Shown here in pieces: positions 8,256 through 17,143 of a stretch of DNA of 64,000 nt. The translations under genes and the position numbers were made by a program. Location of the stretch: positions 248,001 through 312,000 of the forward strand of contig NZ_JAPHNC010000001.1 in NCBI RefSeq assembly GCF_026241255.1, written 5' to 3'. Under the pieces are notes generated by a model. The model was not told where the DNA came from, ran no database searches, and saw only the letters and a program-made list of their open reading frames with translations. Positions within the stretch are counted from its first letter, which is position 1; the number at the start of each line of letters is the position of its first letter. The stretch comes from Helicobacter sp. MIT 21-1697 (GTDB lineage Bacteria; Campylobacterota; Campylobacteria; Campylobacterales; Helicobacteraceae).

Positions 8256-10013
8256 TTAACTTCTAAAACCCATACTTTTAGTGCCATCAAAATTTCCACT
8301 TAGCTCGGCTTTGATATGTGTAATAAAGTCTTGTTGCGTAAAAATGGGTTCTTTTTTTGTGGCAACTTTATAGGCGGTATTTTTGATGACAAGACTAATC
8401 TGCCCTCCGCTTAAATCATATTCTGCAAGGGCTTTGGCAAGATTTTCTTTAGAATCTACACCAAAATCCGCATTTTTTGGCAGATATTTGAGCCACAAGG
8501 CGATTCTTTGCTCTTTATTTGGACGTTTAAATTCAATTTTATAATTAAATCGCCGCGAAAATGCGCTATCAAAGTTTTCTAAAAGATTTGTTGTAGCAAT
8601 TAAAATACCCTCAAAACGTTCAATTTGCTCTAAAAAAATATTTTGCATTTGATTGTGCATTTTATCTGCACTATTCCCACTGCTTGCGCGCGTGCTAAGA
8701 AATTGGTCAGCTTCATCAAGGAGCAAAATAGGCTCATTTTTAATTTTTTTGCAAATTTCTTGGTAGCTATCAAAAATTTTACGCACATTTTTTTCGGATT
8801 CTCCCACATACATAGAGAGAATCTTTGAGCAGTCAAAGCTTAACACTTGCTTTTTAAGGCTTTTAGCCAACGCTAGAGCAGTAAGTGTTTTTCCTGTGCC
8901 AGCTGCACCATAGAGTAAGATTTTTGCATCAATGCCTTTTTTCTTATCTTTTATCCCCCAAAGTCTAAGCAGCGAAATCACATTGCTATTGACTTGAGCC
9001 AAGAGATTATCCAAAATCTCGCGCGTGCTGGAATGTAAAATCACATCATTGATATTTTGTTTTGGTTCTATGAGCTCAAAAATCTCTTGCTCTTTAATGA
9101 TAGAATCAAGACTGATTTTGGTACGTTTCTTTTTTTTGTTGGGGTGAATGATGTTTTGAAGTATCTCTTCAGGGATAAAAAATGTGCGTGATATGCCTCC
9201 AAAAGGATTGAGTAATTCATCATAATCTATCAAACCCTTTTGCACAAGATGGGAATTTTCATCAAGTAAGGAGCGATGTTTGATTTTATCATATTCATCA
9301 AGGCTAATAAGCTCAAGCAAGGCGTTCATATCGCGTAGATTCTCTTCGCTACTTGAATATTCCTCTTTAAGCAGAGCAAAAAAGATAACCTGCTCTTTTT
9401 GTTCTAAATGATGTTCTTTGATGAGCTTAATGATACTAATGTCTTTGGTTGTAAGCTTTAAACGTGAATTGATAGTATCTTCAAGGAGCTTGAGACGATA
9501 ATTTGCACGCAAAAGAGAAGGAGAATCTATTTTTTGTGAAAATTTAAGCTCACTCATTTTGTGGAGCAAATCAATGTGTGCAAAGCGATCTTTGAGATAT
9601 TCAAGATGGTCTTCATAGGGAGTAATTTCGGGCAAATCAACATTAAGTGTGCCATCTTCAAGGAGCTTTAAAAAGGTGTGTGTGAGACAAATATTGTCAT
9701 TATAGAGCTCAAGGAGTGCAATGTCGGTGAGTTTAGGCTGTAAAAATGAGCTTTGGGTAACCCAACCTAATTCAATCAAATTGCGAATATGAGGCAAAAA
9801 TGCAAGGCTATGCTCACCTTGTGGGATTGATGTGTCCTTGTGCGGGAAGACTTTAGCGAGCAGGATATGCACGATGAAATCCATTTCTCCCTCAAGTAAA
9901 GCTTTTGCCATAAATTGCAAAATTTTCCCCTCATTTTCACTACATTTAAGAAATGCGAAAAGACTATTGCTCTGCAAATCTTTGCACGAGATAAAATCAA
10001 GATAGTGTTTCAT
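8256..10013 (-). CDS. AAA+ ATPase of unknown function, overlapping the flippase gene
   Basis: 585-residue soluble protein. The N-terminal 330 residues are helical and unlike anything I recognise, with a charged patch KKKKRTK near 295. A single AAA+ module follows: Walker A LLYGAAGTGKTLTA (about 367-380), Walker B ILLLDEADQF, sensor-1 LIATTN, arginine finger region FSRRFN and sensor-2 LSGGQ. This is the CDC48/FtsH-like AAA subgroup, suggesting protein remodelling. The ATG at 10013 lies inside the 3' end of the flippase gene (17-base overlap), and the G10 tract ends nine bases upstream, where a ribosome-binding site should be. Translation is therefore probably coupled to the flippase and may depend on tract length. 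No partner is evident. Confidence 0.8.
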   Translation of the reverse strand: MKHYLDFISCKDLQSNSLFAFLKCSENEGKILQFMAKALLEGEMDFIVHILLAKVFPHKDTSIPQGEHSLAFLPHIRNLIELGWVTQSSFLQPKLTDIALLELYNDNICLTHTFLKLLEDGTLNVDLPEITPYEDHLEYLKDRFAHIDLLHKMSELKFSQKIDSPSLLRANYRLKLLEDTINSRLKLTTKDISIIKLIKEHHLEQKEQVIFFALLKEEYSSSEENLRDMNALLELISLDEYDKIKHRSLLDENSHLVQKGLIDYDELLNPFGGISRTFFIPEEILQNIIHPNKKKKRTKISLDSIIKEQEIFELIEPKQNINDVILHSSTREILDNLLAQVNSNVISLLRLWGIKDKKKGIDAKILLYGAAGTGKTLTALALAKSLKKQVLSFDCSKILSMYVGESEKNVRKIFDSYQEICKKIKNEPILLLDEADQFLSTRASSGNSADKMHNQMQNIFLEQIERFEGILIATTNLLENFDSAFSRRFNYKIEFKRPNKEQRIALWLKYLPKNADFGVDSKENLAKALAEYDLSGGQISLVIKNTAYKVATKKEPIFTQQDFITHIKAELSGNFDGTKSMGFRS

Positions 10014-11742
10014 TTATTATCACCCCCCCCCCGTTACTTCCTAGAATCTCAATTTTGCGCGAACAATGTTCAATTGTGCTTAAGCGGTGAGCAATAACAA
10101 GAAGTGTTTTATTGCCTGCAATATCGTAGATTTGTTCCATAATATCGGATTCTGTTTGATTATCAAGTGCAGAGGTGGCTTCATCAAGCACAAGAATCTC
10201 TGGATCATCATAAATTGCTCTAGCAATACCTATCCTTTGCTTTTGTCCGCCACTTAGCAAAATGCCTCCTTCGCCCACGCGTGTATGAATGCCTTGATGA
10301 GATTCTAAAAAGTCAAGAATTTGAGCTTTTTTGCATACTTCTCTTATTTTTTGCTCATCAAGTTTTGAGCCAAAAGCAATATTTTCTGCGACACTTCCAT
10401 CAAAAAGATAGATTTGTTGCGGGATATAGCCAATTTTTTTCCGCCAAGAGCGAAGATTGTGATTATTAATGGGCACATTATCTACAAGTAATTGTCCCTT
10501 TTGAGGCTTATAAATACCAATGATAATATCTACCAAAGTGCTTTTCCCCGCTCCACTCTCTCCTATAAAGGCGACTTTTTCACCTTTTTTTATGCTAAGA
10601 GAGAAATTTTGCAAAATGGGTTTATTATCTACATAAGCAAAATCTATGTTTTTAAGCACGATGGAATGTTGAAAATCACAGGGTTCATTATCTTCGTATT
10701 CTGTATGATAGATGAGGTTTTCATATACTTTTTTGAGTGCAGATGTATAATAATTCATATAGTTGAGATTATTGAGAATACGCGAGAGAGCAGGGAGGAT
10801 TCTATAAAGAGCAAGGGCATACATAGAAATGATAGGAATCACTGCACTCGCATCTTGGTATTTAAAGAGAATGTATGCTACACAGGCAATAAGCACACTA
10901 AAGCCAATAGTTTCTAGGATTATGCGTGGCAAAGGCATAAGTGTATGCGTGGTAATTTCGGCTTTTGTGCGCTCACGAGAGATAGATTCAAACGCATCAT
11001 AAATTTCTTTTTGGTTGCCTTTGAGTTTGATAAATTTGAAGTTTCCAAAGGTTTTAGTGATGATTTCGCTGACTTTGGTATTCACTTCTATATTGATTTT
11101 TCCATTATCTTTAATTTTATTTGAGAGGAATTTGAGTATAAAAGCCACTTGCACACCTAGTAAAAGAGTAAGCACTAAAGTCATTTTCCAGCTCACAACA
11201 AGAAGCAGTGCATACATAAGCATAATGGTAAAAAATTCAGAGGCAAGTTGTAATAAATTCATCAAATAAAGTGATGTATTATTTGCCTCATTGACAATAC
11301 TTTGGCGAATTTCATCTAGTTTTTTATTTGTAAAATCAAGATAGCTTAATTCTACACTCTTACAAAAAAGCCGATAAGCGAAAAAATGAAATTTCCCAAA
11401 AGCAAAACGCGAGAGTGCATAACTATAAAGTGTATTATATATTGCGCGAAACACATAGAATCCAAGCAATAGCCCACTAAAAGCATACATAAAATGCAGT
11501 GTATCGGGCATTTGGAGTTTTTCGTAAATTTCTGCTGAAATCCAATATGAAAAAATCATTTGAGGATTGCTGGCAAAAGTAATAAAGGGCATAATAATGC
11601 TAATACCCATTGTTTCAATAAGCGAAAGTCCAATCGTAGCAAGAAACAAAAATGCCAAAATGATTTTATCGCGTCTCGTAGTAAGAGAACGTAACATTGT
11701 GAGGCTATTTGGCATATTATGTTGCTCTTTAAGTTTTGGCAC
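9997..11742 (-). CDS. wzk: ABC-type lipid-linked oligosaccharide flippase, Wzk/PglK-like
   Basis: Half-transporter ABC exporter, 581 residues: six-helix membrane domain (about 30-310) then a nucleotide-binding domain. Walker A is GESGAGKSTL, then YIPQQIYLFDGSVAENI, signature LLSGGQKQRIGIARA, Walker B ILVLDEATSALD and switch LVIAHRLST. The sequence closely recalls Campylobacter PglK (N-glycan flippase) and H. pylori Wzk (O-antigen flippase), so it probably flips undecaprenyl-linked glycan; this is inference from remembered family sequences. The GTG at 11742 with AAAGGA six bases upstream is chosen; an ATG at 11715 would remove nine residues. Its end overlaps the AAA+ gene and contains the G10 tract, which varies only the last few residues. 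No glycosyltransferase genes are adjacent. Confidence 0.85.
   Translation of the reverse strand: MPKLKEQHNMPNSLTMLRSLTTRRDKIILAFLFLATIGLSLIETMGISIIMPFITFASNPQMIFSYWISAEIYEKLQMPDTLHFMYAFSGLLLGFYVFRAIYNTLYSYALSRFAFGKFHFFAYRLFCKSVELSYLDFTNKKLDEIRQSIVNEANNTSLYLMNLLQLASEFFTIMLMYALLLVVSWKMTLVLTLLLGVQVAFILKFLSNKIKDNGKINIEVNTKVSEIITKTFGNFKFIKLKGNQKEIYDAFESISRERTKAEITTHTLMPLPRIILETIGFSVLIACVAYILFKYQDASAVIPIISMYALALYRILPALSRILNNLNYMNYYTSALKKVYENLIYHTEYEDNEPCDFQHSIVLKNIDFAYVDNKPILQNFSLSIKKGEKVAFIGESGAGKSTLVDIIIGIYKPQKGQLLVDNVPINNHNLRSWRKKIGYIPQQIYLFDGSVAENIAFGSKLDEQKIREVCKKAQILDFLESHQGIHTRVGEGGILLSGGQKQRIGIARAIYDDPEILVLDEATSALDNQTESDIMEQIYDIAGNKTLLVIAHRLSTIEHCSRKIEILGSNGGGVIINETLS
10023..10032 (-). repeat. 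G10 homopolymer (C10 on the plus strand) at the 3' end of the flippase gene
   Basis: Ten consecutive G residues in the coding strand encode Gly-Gly-Gly plus the first base of a Val codon near the flippase C-terminus. As read, the frame continues to a TGA at 9999-9997. Nine G would stop the flippase six bases before the downstream ATG; eleven G would stop it in an ATGA overlap with that ATG. All three forms keep the ATPase domain of the flippase intact. Confidence 0.92.
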
Positions 11743-11792
11743 AATTTTCCTTTAGTATGTTAGAATTTTTAAAAGAAACATTATAGCAATCC

Positions 11793-13616
11793 CTAGCTTT
11801 TTGGCTTCTTAGGATTATTTTTAGTCCTCTCCCACCACAAATATGGGTCAATGCCATAGGGTGGAGCAATGCTTGGCATCTCAATTTTACGCCAATATGC
11901 TACACGAAAAGCAGGGAGATTAAAATGCGGGATAGCATAAAATCCCCACAGCAAGATTCTATCTAGTGCCCTGCCAATAGCTATGCGTTCATTTTCATCT
12001 TGAGCATTTAATAGTTGCTTAATGAGTTCATCTACCACAGGCTCTTTCACTCCTGCAAAATTTTTGCTTCCATTTGTATCTGCCACTGCAGAACTCCAAT
12101 AATAATTTTGCTCATTACCCGGAAATAGGCTTTGTCCCAAAAGCTCAATAACCATATCATATGCAAAAGTGCGCACACGATTGATGTATTGTGAATCATC
12201 TACTTTTTTGATTGTGGCGGTGATACCGAGTTTTTGGAGATTTTTTACAAAAGGCAAGCAGATGCGCTCAAAGGCTTCATAAGAGATAAGAATCTCAAAA
12301 GTAAAAGGTTTGCCTTGTGGTGAATAAAGTCTGCCATTTTTGATATAAAATCCCGCACTTTTAAGCAAATCTCTTGCGTATTTGAGATTTTCTCTTAAGT
12401 TTTCTCCCCGCACTTTTGCGCCATCGGTGCGGGGGATAATGTAGTTTTGAGTAAAGATTCTAGAATCAAGTTTATTTTTGTATGGCAGAAGTATCTCTAG
12501 CTCTCTGCCTTGAGGAATCCCAGAGCTTGCAAAAGGCGAGTTATTAAAAATATGCTTTGTGCGCTCATATTGATTGAAAAATAAATTTTTATTACTCCAT
12601 TCAAAGTCAAACGCATAAAATAATGCCTCTCGCACTCTTTTATCAGCAAAAAGCGGATTGCGCGTATTGAAAAAAAAGCCTTGAAATGTGCTTGGAAGCT
12701 GATGTTTGAAGCTTTGTAAAATAATTTTTCCCTCTTTTTTTGCTCTTCCTTCATAGTCGTTTGCCCATACTTTAGCTGAAGATTCTATGCGATAGTCATA
12801 TTCTCCAGCCATAAAAGCATTTTGCGCCACAGAAGCGTCTTTGTAATATTCTATAATGACTTGATTAAAGTTATACATTCCCTTTTGTGTGGGGTGATTT
12901 TGTGCCCAATAGTGAGGGTTGCGCTCATAAGTGATACTTCGTCCTAAGTCAAATTTTTTCACTCTATACGCGCCACTGCCTATGGGTAAATCCAAAGGAT
13001 TATCACCAAAAGTATTTTTACCATTTTTGAGATAAATATGTGCAGGCAAAATGGGCAGCTGCCCTAAGATTAAAGGCAGCTCTTTGTTAGAATCGCTCTT
13101 AAAATAAAATGCTACTTCACTCTCATTGAGCACTTTTACGCTTTTGACATCGGCATAATATCGCTTAAACTCTATCTTGCCCTTAGTCATAAGTGTCTCA
13201 AAACTAAAGGCAACATCTTTTGCACTCACTCTCACACCATCGCTAAATCTCGCCTGTGGATTGATATGAAAGATAATAAAATCCGCTCCCTTTGTCATAG
13301 AATCTGCAATCAGCCCATATTCACTAAAAGGCTCATCAAGGCTTTGGTGTGTGAGCGTATTATATACGAGCGTGGTGAGTTCTGCAGCGGGGTTGCCTTT
13401 TTGCACAAAGGGATTGAGGCTATCAAAAGTGCCAAGCGCAAAGCCCTTCATTGTGCCACCTTTTGGAGCATTGGGATTAGCATAATCAAAATGTGTGAAG
13501 TTTTGCAGATATTTTGGCGTGCCATAAATGCTAAGGGCATTGGTTTTTGTTGTGTGTAAAGTATTTGCGTTTATCCCTACACATAAAATAAATAGAAGTA
13601 TAAAAGAGATTTTCAT
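11793..13616 (-). CDS. periplasmic peptide-binding protein, family 5 (YejA/OppA-like)
   Basis: Extracellular solute-binding protein of a peptide ABC importer. The signal peptide MKISFILLFILCVGINAN is cleaved near residue 18; there is no lipobox, so it is periplasmic. Diagnostic segments are DYANPNAPKGG, TFDSLNPF and GNPAAEL, characteristic of the YejA branch (peptides and microcin C in E. coli), then PLILGQLPILPAHIY and a C-terminal YLWWERT. Length 607 is normal. No permease or ATPase genes (yejB, E, F) flank it: upstream is a Na+ symporter gene, downstream the flippase. It therefore works with components encoded elsewhere or has been separated from them. Substrate unknown; short peptides, possibly cell-wall peptides, are most likely. 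Confidence 0.87.
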   Translation of the reverse strand: MKISFILLFILCVGINANTLHTTKTNALSIYGTPKYLQNFTHFDYANPNAPKGGTMKGFALGTFDSLNPFVQKGNPAAELTTLVYNTLTHQSLDEPFSEYGLIADSMTKGADFIIFHINPQARFSDGVRVSAKDVAFSFETLMTKGKIEFKRYYADVKSVKVLNESEVAFYFKSDSNKELPLILGQLPILPAHIYLKNGKNTFGDNPLDLPIGSGAYRVKKFDLGRSITYERNPHYWAQNHPTQKGMYNFNQVIIEYYKDASVAQNAFMAGEYDYRIESSAKVWANDYEGRAKKEGKIILQSFKHQLPSTFQGFFFNTRNPLFADKRVREALFYAFDFEWSNKNLFFNQYERTKHIFNNSPFASSGIPQGRELEILLPYKNKLDSRIFTQNYIIPRTDGAKVRGENLRENLKYARDLLKSAGFYIKNGRLYSPQGKPFTFEILISYEAFERICLPFVKNLQKLGITATIKKVDDSQYINRVRTFAYDMVIELLGQSLFPGNEQNYYWSSAVADTNGSKNFAGVKEPVVDELIKQLLNAQDENERIAIGRALDRILLWGFYAIPHFNLPAFRVAYWRKIEMPSIAPPYGIDPYLWWERTKNNPKKPKS

Positions 13617-13625
13617 TGGCAGGAA

Positions 13626-15053
13626 TCATAGAATCTTAAAAAATAGTTGTAAATAAGCTAGGAAATTTTTAAGTGTTTCAGGGAATACACCGGCGATAAA
13701 AATCAGCATAATGACAAAGGGTAAAATATATTTAACATATCCATACCAAATGCCTACAAGTTGTGGATTCAGGCTGCCATTATTGCTTAGCTCTTTTTTT
13801 GCTGCGTCTTTGAGAACATAGCCTACAAAAAGCAGTGTGCCAAGCGAAGTAAGCACAAAGAGGATATTCCCGCTGATAAAATCAAAGTTATCAAAAATAT
13901 TTTTGCCATTCCAAGTGATATGTTCCCACGCTCCATAAGAGAGGATACAGGGGAGATTCCCACAGATGAATATAAAACCAAGTGTGATATTAATCGCCTT
14001 AACGCGTGAGATATGGCACTTTTCATAAAGTGCGGTGATAATCACTTCATAAATAGGCAAAGAAGTGGTGAGTGCCGCAGTGATGAGGAGCAAGAAAAAG
14101 ACAAGGGCTAGGACATTGCCAAAATAAATATGTGAAAATACGATAGGGAGCGTTTGAAATACAAGGCTTGGTCCTTGATTTGGCTCTAACCCAAAACTAA
14201 AGAGTGAAGGAAAAATCATAAATCCAGCTAAGAGCGCAATAAGAGTGTTGAGTACGCCTGTGGCAACAGCGGTTTTAATCATATTTTCATTTTTTTGCAG
14301 ATATGAAGAGAGTGTAATCATCACGCCAAAACCAAGTGAGAGCGCAAAGAAAACTTGCCCAAGCACATCAATAAAGAGTTTGGCAGTGATTTTGCTAAAA
14401 TCAGGCAAAAGATAGAATCTCACCCCCTCCATTGCTCCCGGAAGCGTGAGATTACGAATAACAATAATAAATAAGCAGATAAAAAGTAGAGGCATTAAAT
14501 ATTTCATACTGCGCTCAATGCCATCAATAATGCCTTTTTTGAGAATCACCCAATTTATAGCGACAAATACACTTGTCCAAATGCCAACCATTAGTGGATT
14601 GTGTTCTATGTTGGCATTATAAAAGCTTTGGGCGAGTTCTTTATCAATGGGCGAAGAGAGGTTGAGCTCCCCACTTAAAATGTTTGTGATATAAGTAATC
14701 ACCCAGCCGCCTAGCACCATATAATATGCCATAATCCCAAATGCCCCTGCAATACCACAATATCCAATAATTTTATATACACGCGATATGCTTTTGCCCT
14801 TTATCTCTCCACCAAAGGCATCAATTGCATTTTTATGTGCGCGTCTGCCGATGACATTTTCTACCCAAATCACAGGGATTCCCACTAAAATCATTGCAAG
14901 GATAAACACAAGCACATACGCGCCACCACCATTTTCGCCCACAAGATATGGGAATCTCCAAGTTGCCCCAAAGCCAATAGTCGCTCCTGCAACGGTTAAA
15001 ACATAAGTGAGGCTAGAGCTCCAAGTTTGGCGAGTAGGGGTAGGATTTTGCAT
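13626..15053 (-). CDS. Na+-dependent transporter, neurotransmitter:sodium symporter family
   Basis: LeuT-fold secondary transporter of the SNF/NSS family, 475 residues, about 11-12 helices in the inner membrane. The TM1 signature is clear: GATIGFGATWRFPYL then GENGGGAYVL, which together form the Na+ and substrate site. Bacterial members usually take up amino acids; the substrate cannot be read from the sequence. H. pylori carries two adjacent homologues; only one is seen here. The ATG at 15053 overlaps the previous stop by one base (TAATG) and follows AAAGGA, which rules out a longer in-frame start at 15083. Coupling to the antiporter gene upstream links Na+-driven uptake with Na+/H+ exchange. 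Confidence 0.92.
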   Translation of the reverse strand: MQNPTPTRQTWSSSLTYVLTVAGATIGFGATWRFPYLVGENGGGAYVLVFILAMILVGIPVIWVENVIGRRAHKNAIDAFGGEIKGKSISRVYKIIGYCGIAGAFGIMAYYMVLGGWVITYITNILSGELNLSSPIDKELAQSFYNANIEHNPLMVGIWTSVFVAINWVILKKGIIDGIERSMKYLMPLLFICLFIIVIRNLTLPGAMEGVRFYLLPDFSKITAKLFIDVLGQVFFALSLGFGVMITLSSYLQKNENMIKTAVATGVLNTLIALLAGFMIFPSLFSFGLEPNQGPSLVFQTLPIVFSHIYFGNVLALVFFLLLITAALTTSLPIYEVIITALYEKCHISRVKAINITLGFIFICGNLPCILSYGAWEHITWNGKNIFDNFDFISGNILFVLTSLGTLLFVGYVLKDAAKKELSNNGSLNPQLVGIWYGYVKYILPFVIMLIFIAGVFPETLKNFLAYLQLFFKIL

Positions 15054-16240
15054 TATTTTTCCTTTTGTTTGGGTGTTTTCCAAAAAACATATACAATTTT
15101 AATAAGCACACTAAAAATAATGCCCTCCAAAATCGCACCAAGCACAAATGACGCATAAAGTGTATCGTTGAGTTCGCCAATACTTTTACCTAAAGTAGCA
15201 GTAGCAATCAAAAAGGTAAGTGGCATAGAATCGCTGAGGGCAAAAAGTAGCGTGAATTTTACGCTTTTAAAATATTTGCCAAAAACAATACTTGCGCTAA
15301 TAATACGCAATGTAAGCATACCAATGACAAGATATAAAGCGTGATAGAGAATCTGCGTATCGCCAAAGACTTCGTTGAGATTGAGTGTAGAGCCCACATG
15401 CACAAAGAAAAATGGCACAAAGAATCCAAATCCAAAATGATTAAGCTTTTCTGGCAATTCGGCTTTATGTTTAAAAAATGTGGCGAGAATAGTGCCGGCT
15501 AAAAATGCTCCAAGCACGGCTTTAATCTCTAAAAACATCATTAAAAGCACGAAGCCAAAAAGCAGCATAAAGACAAATCGTAAGTCTTGTGAGTTGCTAT
15601 CATTGTTTGGTAAAAACAAGAATCTTACTTGAGGTATCCACCAAAAAATAACTTTTGCAACCTTAAAGCCAAAAATGACAAAAAGCAAGAAAAGTGCAAG
15701 CATAAAGAGTTTTCTTCCTAGCTCACTTCCTACTCCGTGCCGCGATGCACCATCAATAATCACAAGTGCGGCAATACTCACTAATTCGCCTAAGATTCCA
15801 ATTTTGAGTGCTAAATCAAGCCAAGGTTGGTCTTTGCCATAATCTTTGATGAGTGCTACAATCATACCTAAGCTCATAACAGGAAAGGCTGCAATATACA
15901 CATAAGAAAGTTTTGCGCTAAAAACAACAATACAAGTAATGCCATAGAGTGTGCAAAAATAGGCTAAGGTTTGGAGCAAAAAGGGCTTGCCAAGCTTGGC
16001 AAAAGATTTAATATCTACTTCCAAGCCGCATAAAAACATTAAAAATAAAAATCCTATTTCTGCAACAATATGTATTTCTTGAGAATCATTAAGGAAGGTA
16101 AAAAAATGCGCAGCAATAGCTCCTAAAATCATCTCTACTACTACAATAGGAATACGCGTAAGGCTACTGATAGGTGAAGCAAATAAAATAAGGAGGACAA
16201 AAATGCTAAAAGCACTTAAGGTTTCAATAGGATAACTCAT
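15053..16240 (-). CDS. cation:proton antiporter, CPA2 family
   Basis: 395-residue inner-membrane protein with about 12-13 helices and almost no soluble domain, of the Kef/NapA-like CPA2 type. It has no C-terminal TrkA-N domain, unlike full KefB/KefC. Typical features are an N-terminal SPISSLTRIPIVVVEMILG segment, a GFLFLMFLCGLEVD helix with acidic residues, and FLAGTILATFF. The likely role is Na+ or K+/H+ exchange for pH and ion homeostasis. Start ATG 16240 overlaps the purN stop (ATGA), and its stop overlaps the next start, so purN, antiporter and symporter are a coupled unit. Ion specificity is inferred only from the neighbour. Confidence 0.88.
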   Translation of the reverse strand: MSYPIETLSAFSIFVLLILFASPISSLTRIPIVVVEMILGAIAAHFFTFLNDSQEIHIVAEIGFLFLMFLCGLEVDIKSFAKLGKPFLLQTLAYFCTLYGITCIVVFSAKLSYVYIAAFPVMSLGMIVALIKDYGKDQPWLDLALKIGILGELVSIAALVIIDGASRHGVGSELGRKLFMLALFLLFVIFGFKVAKVIFWWIPQVRFLFLPNNDSNSQDLRFVFMLLFGFVLLMMFLEIKAVLGAFLAGTILATFFKHKAELPEKLNHFGFGFFVPFFFVHVGSTLNLNEVFGDTQILYHALYLVIGMLTLRIISASIVFGKYFKSVKFTLLFALSDSMPLTFLIATATLGKSIGELNDTLYASFVLGAILEGIIFSVLIKIVYVFWKTPKQKEK

Positions 16241-16860
16241 TGTAATTCCTCTACACTTTTGACTGAATCTTTTAATCCAAGTGCGAGTAAAATAGCGCGC
16301 GGATAGAGAGAGTATTCAAGGGCGTGGATTCTAGATGTGAAATCTTCAAGGCTTTCATTTGGAATCTTGTGTAATTTTTCTTGCGCAATAATTTCTCCAC
16401 TATCAAGTTCTTCATTCACCCAATGCACACTTACGCCACCATAAGATTGGGTAGAATTAAAACTTTCTTTAATGGCGTTTGCACCCTTATGTTCTGGTAA
16501 AAATGATGGGTGGATATTGATTGTTTGATAGGCTTGTGTGAAGCAAGATGTAAGAATGCGCATAAAACCAGCTAAAAGCACAATATCTATGGAATGCGCG
16601 CGGAGCATCTCTATCATAGCATTATCAAAATCACTGCGTGAGGAAAAATCTTTGTGATTGATAATTTTGCAAGGTATAGCCAGATGATGAGTGCGTGTAA
16701 TGCCATAAGCAGAGGGATTATTACAAAGAGTGAGTGTGGTTTCAAGGCGCACAGGATTGTTAGCATTATCATAAAATATTTTATTATGCAAAGATTCTAT
16801 AAGATTTTGCATATTGCTTCCATTTCCGCTAAATAAAATAGCGCACTTGATACTTCTCAT
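16237..16860 (-). CDS. purN: phosphoribosylglycinamide formyltransferase
   Basis: GAR transformylase, third step of purine synthesis, using 10-formyl-THF. The fold begins CAILFSGNGSNMQNL (phosphate loop, residues 6-20). The catalytic triad is visible as Asn115 and His117 in INIHPSF and Asp153 in ELDSGEII; GGVSVHWV precedes the Asp. At 207 residues the length is normal. The ATG at 16860 has only a weak AGG upstream. purH lies elsewhere in the window, so purine genes are scattered. The stop overlaps the antiporter start by four bases, a combination without obvious pathway logic. Confidence 0.94.
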   Translation of the reverse strand: MRSIKCAILFSGNGSNMQNLIESLHNKIFYDNANNPVRLETTLTLCNNPSAYGITRTHHLAIPCKIINHKDFSSRSDFDNAMIEMLRAHSIDIVLLAGFMRILTSCFTQAYQTINIHPSFLPEHKGANAIKESFNSTQSYGGVSVHWVNEELDSGEIIAQEKLHKIPNESLEDFTSRIHALEYSLYPRAILLALGLKDSVKSVEELQ

Positions 16861-16873
16861 CGTTTTGTAAAAC

Positions 16874-17143
16874 CTATGCTTTGATAAAAAATTGTGGATA
16901 GTCTTTTTTAAGAGATTTGATAATACTAATCATCTCTTCCTGTCCATAATTTGCATCTTCGGGGAGTTTGGCATAGAATTTATCCATTTGTTCTGAATAG
17001 AGTTCTATGAGTTCATCAATATGCTTTTTTTTCGCCCCAGCAAAATAAAGTGCAACGCCTAGCATATCAATGACTTCTAATGCCATTTCTTCTAAACTCA
17101 TTTCAAGCGTGAGTTCTTCGCTGATGTTTTCATCAATCTTCAT
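16874..17143 (-). CDS. small acidic protein of unknown function, coupled to a DHH phosphoesterase gene
   Basis: 89 residues, very acidic, helical, with no signal or membrane segment and no Cys. I do not recognise it. The ATG at 17143 follows AAGGAGG with a four-base spacer and overlaps the stop of the DHH gene by one base (TGATG), so it is translated from the same mRNA. It ends 13 bases before purN. Tight coupling on both sides suggests a genuine conserved gene, perhaps acting with the phosphoesterase, but this is inference from position. Confidence 0.7.
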   Translation of the reverse strand: MKIDENISEELTLEMSLEEMALEVIDMLGVALYFAGAKKKHIDELIELYSEQMDKFYAKLPEDANYGQEEMISIIKSLKKDYPQFFIKA

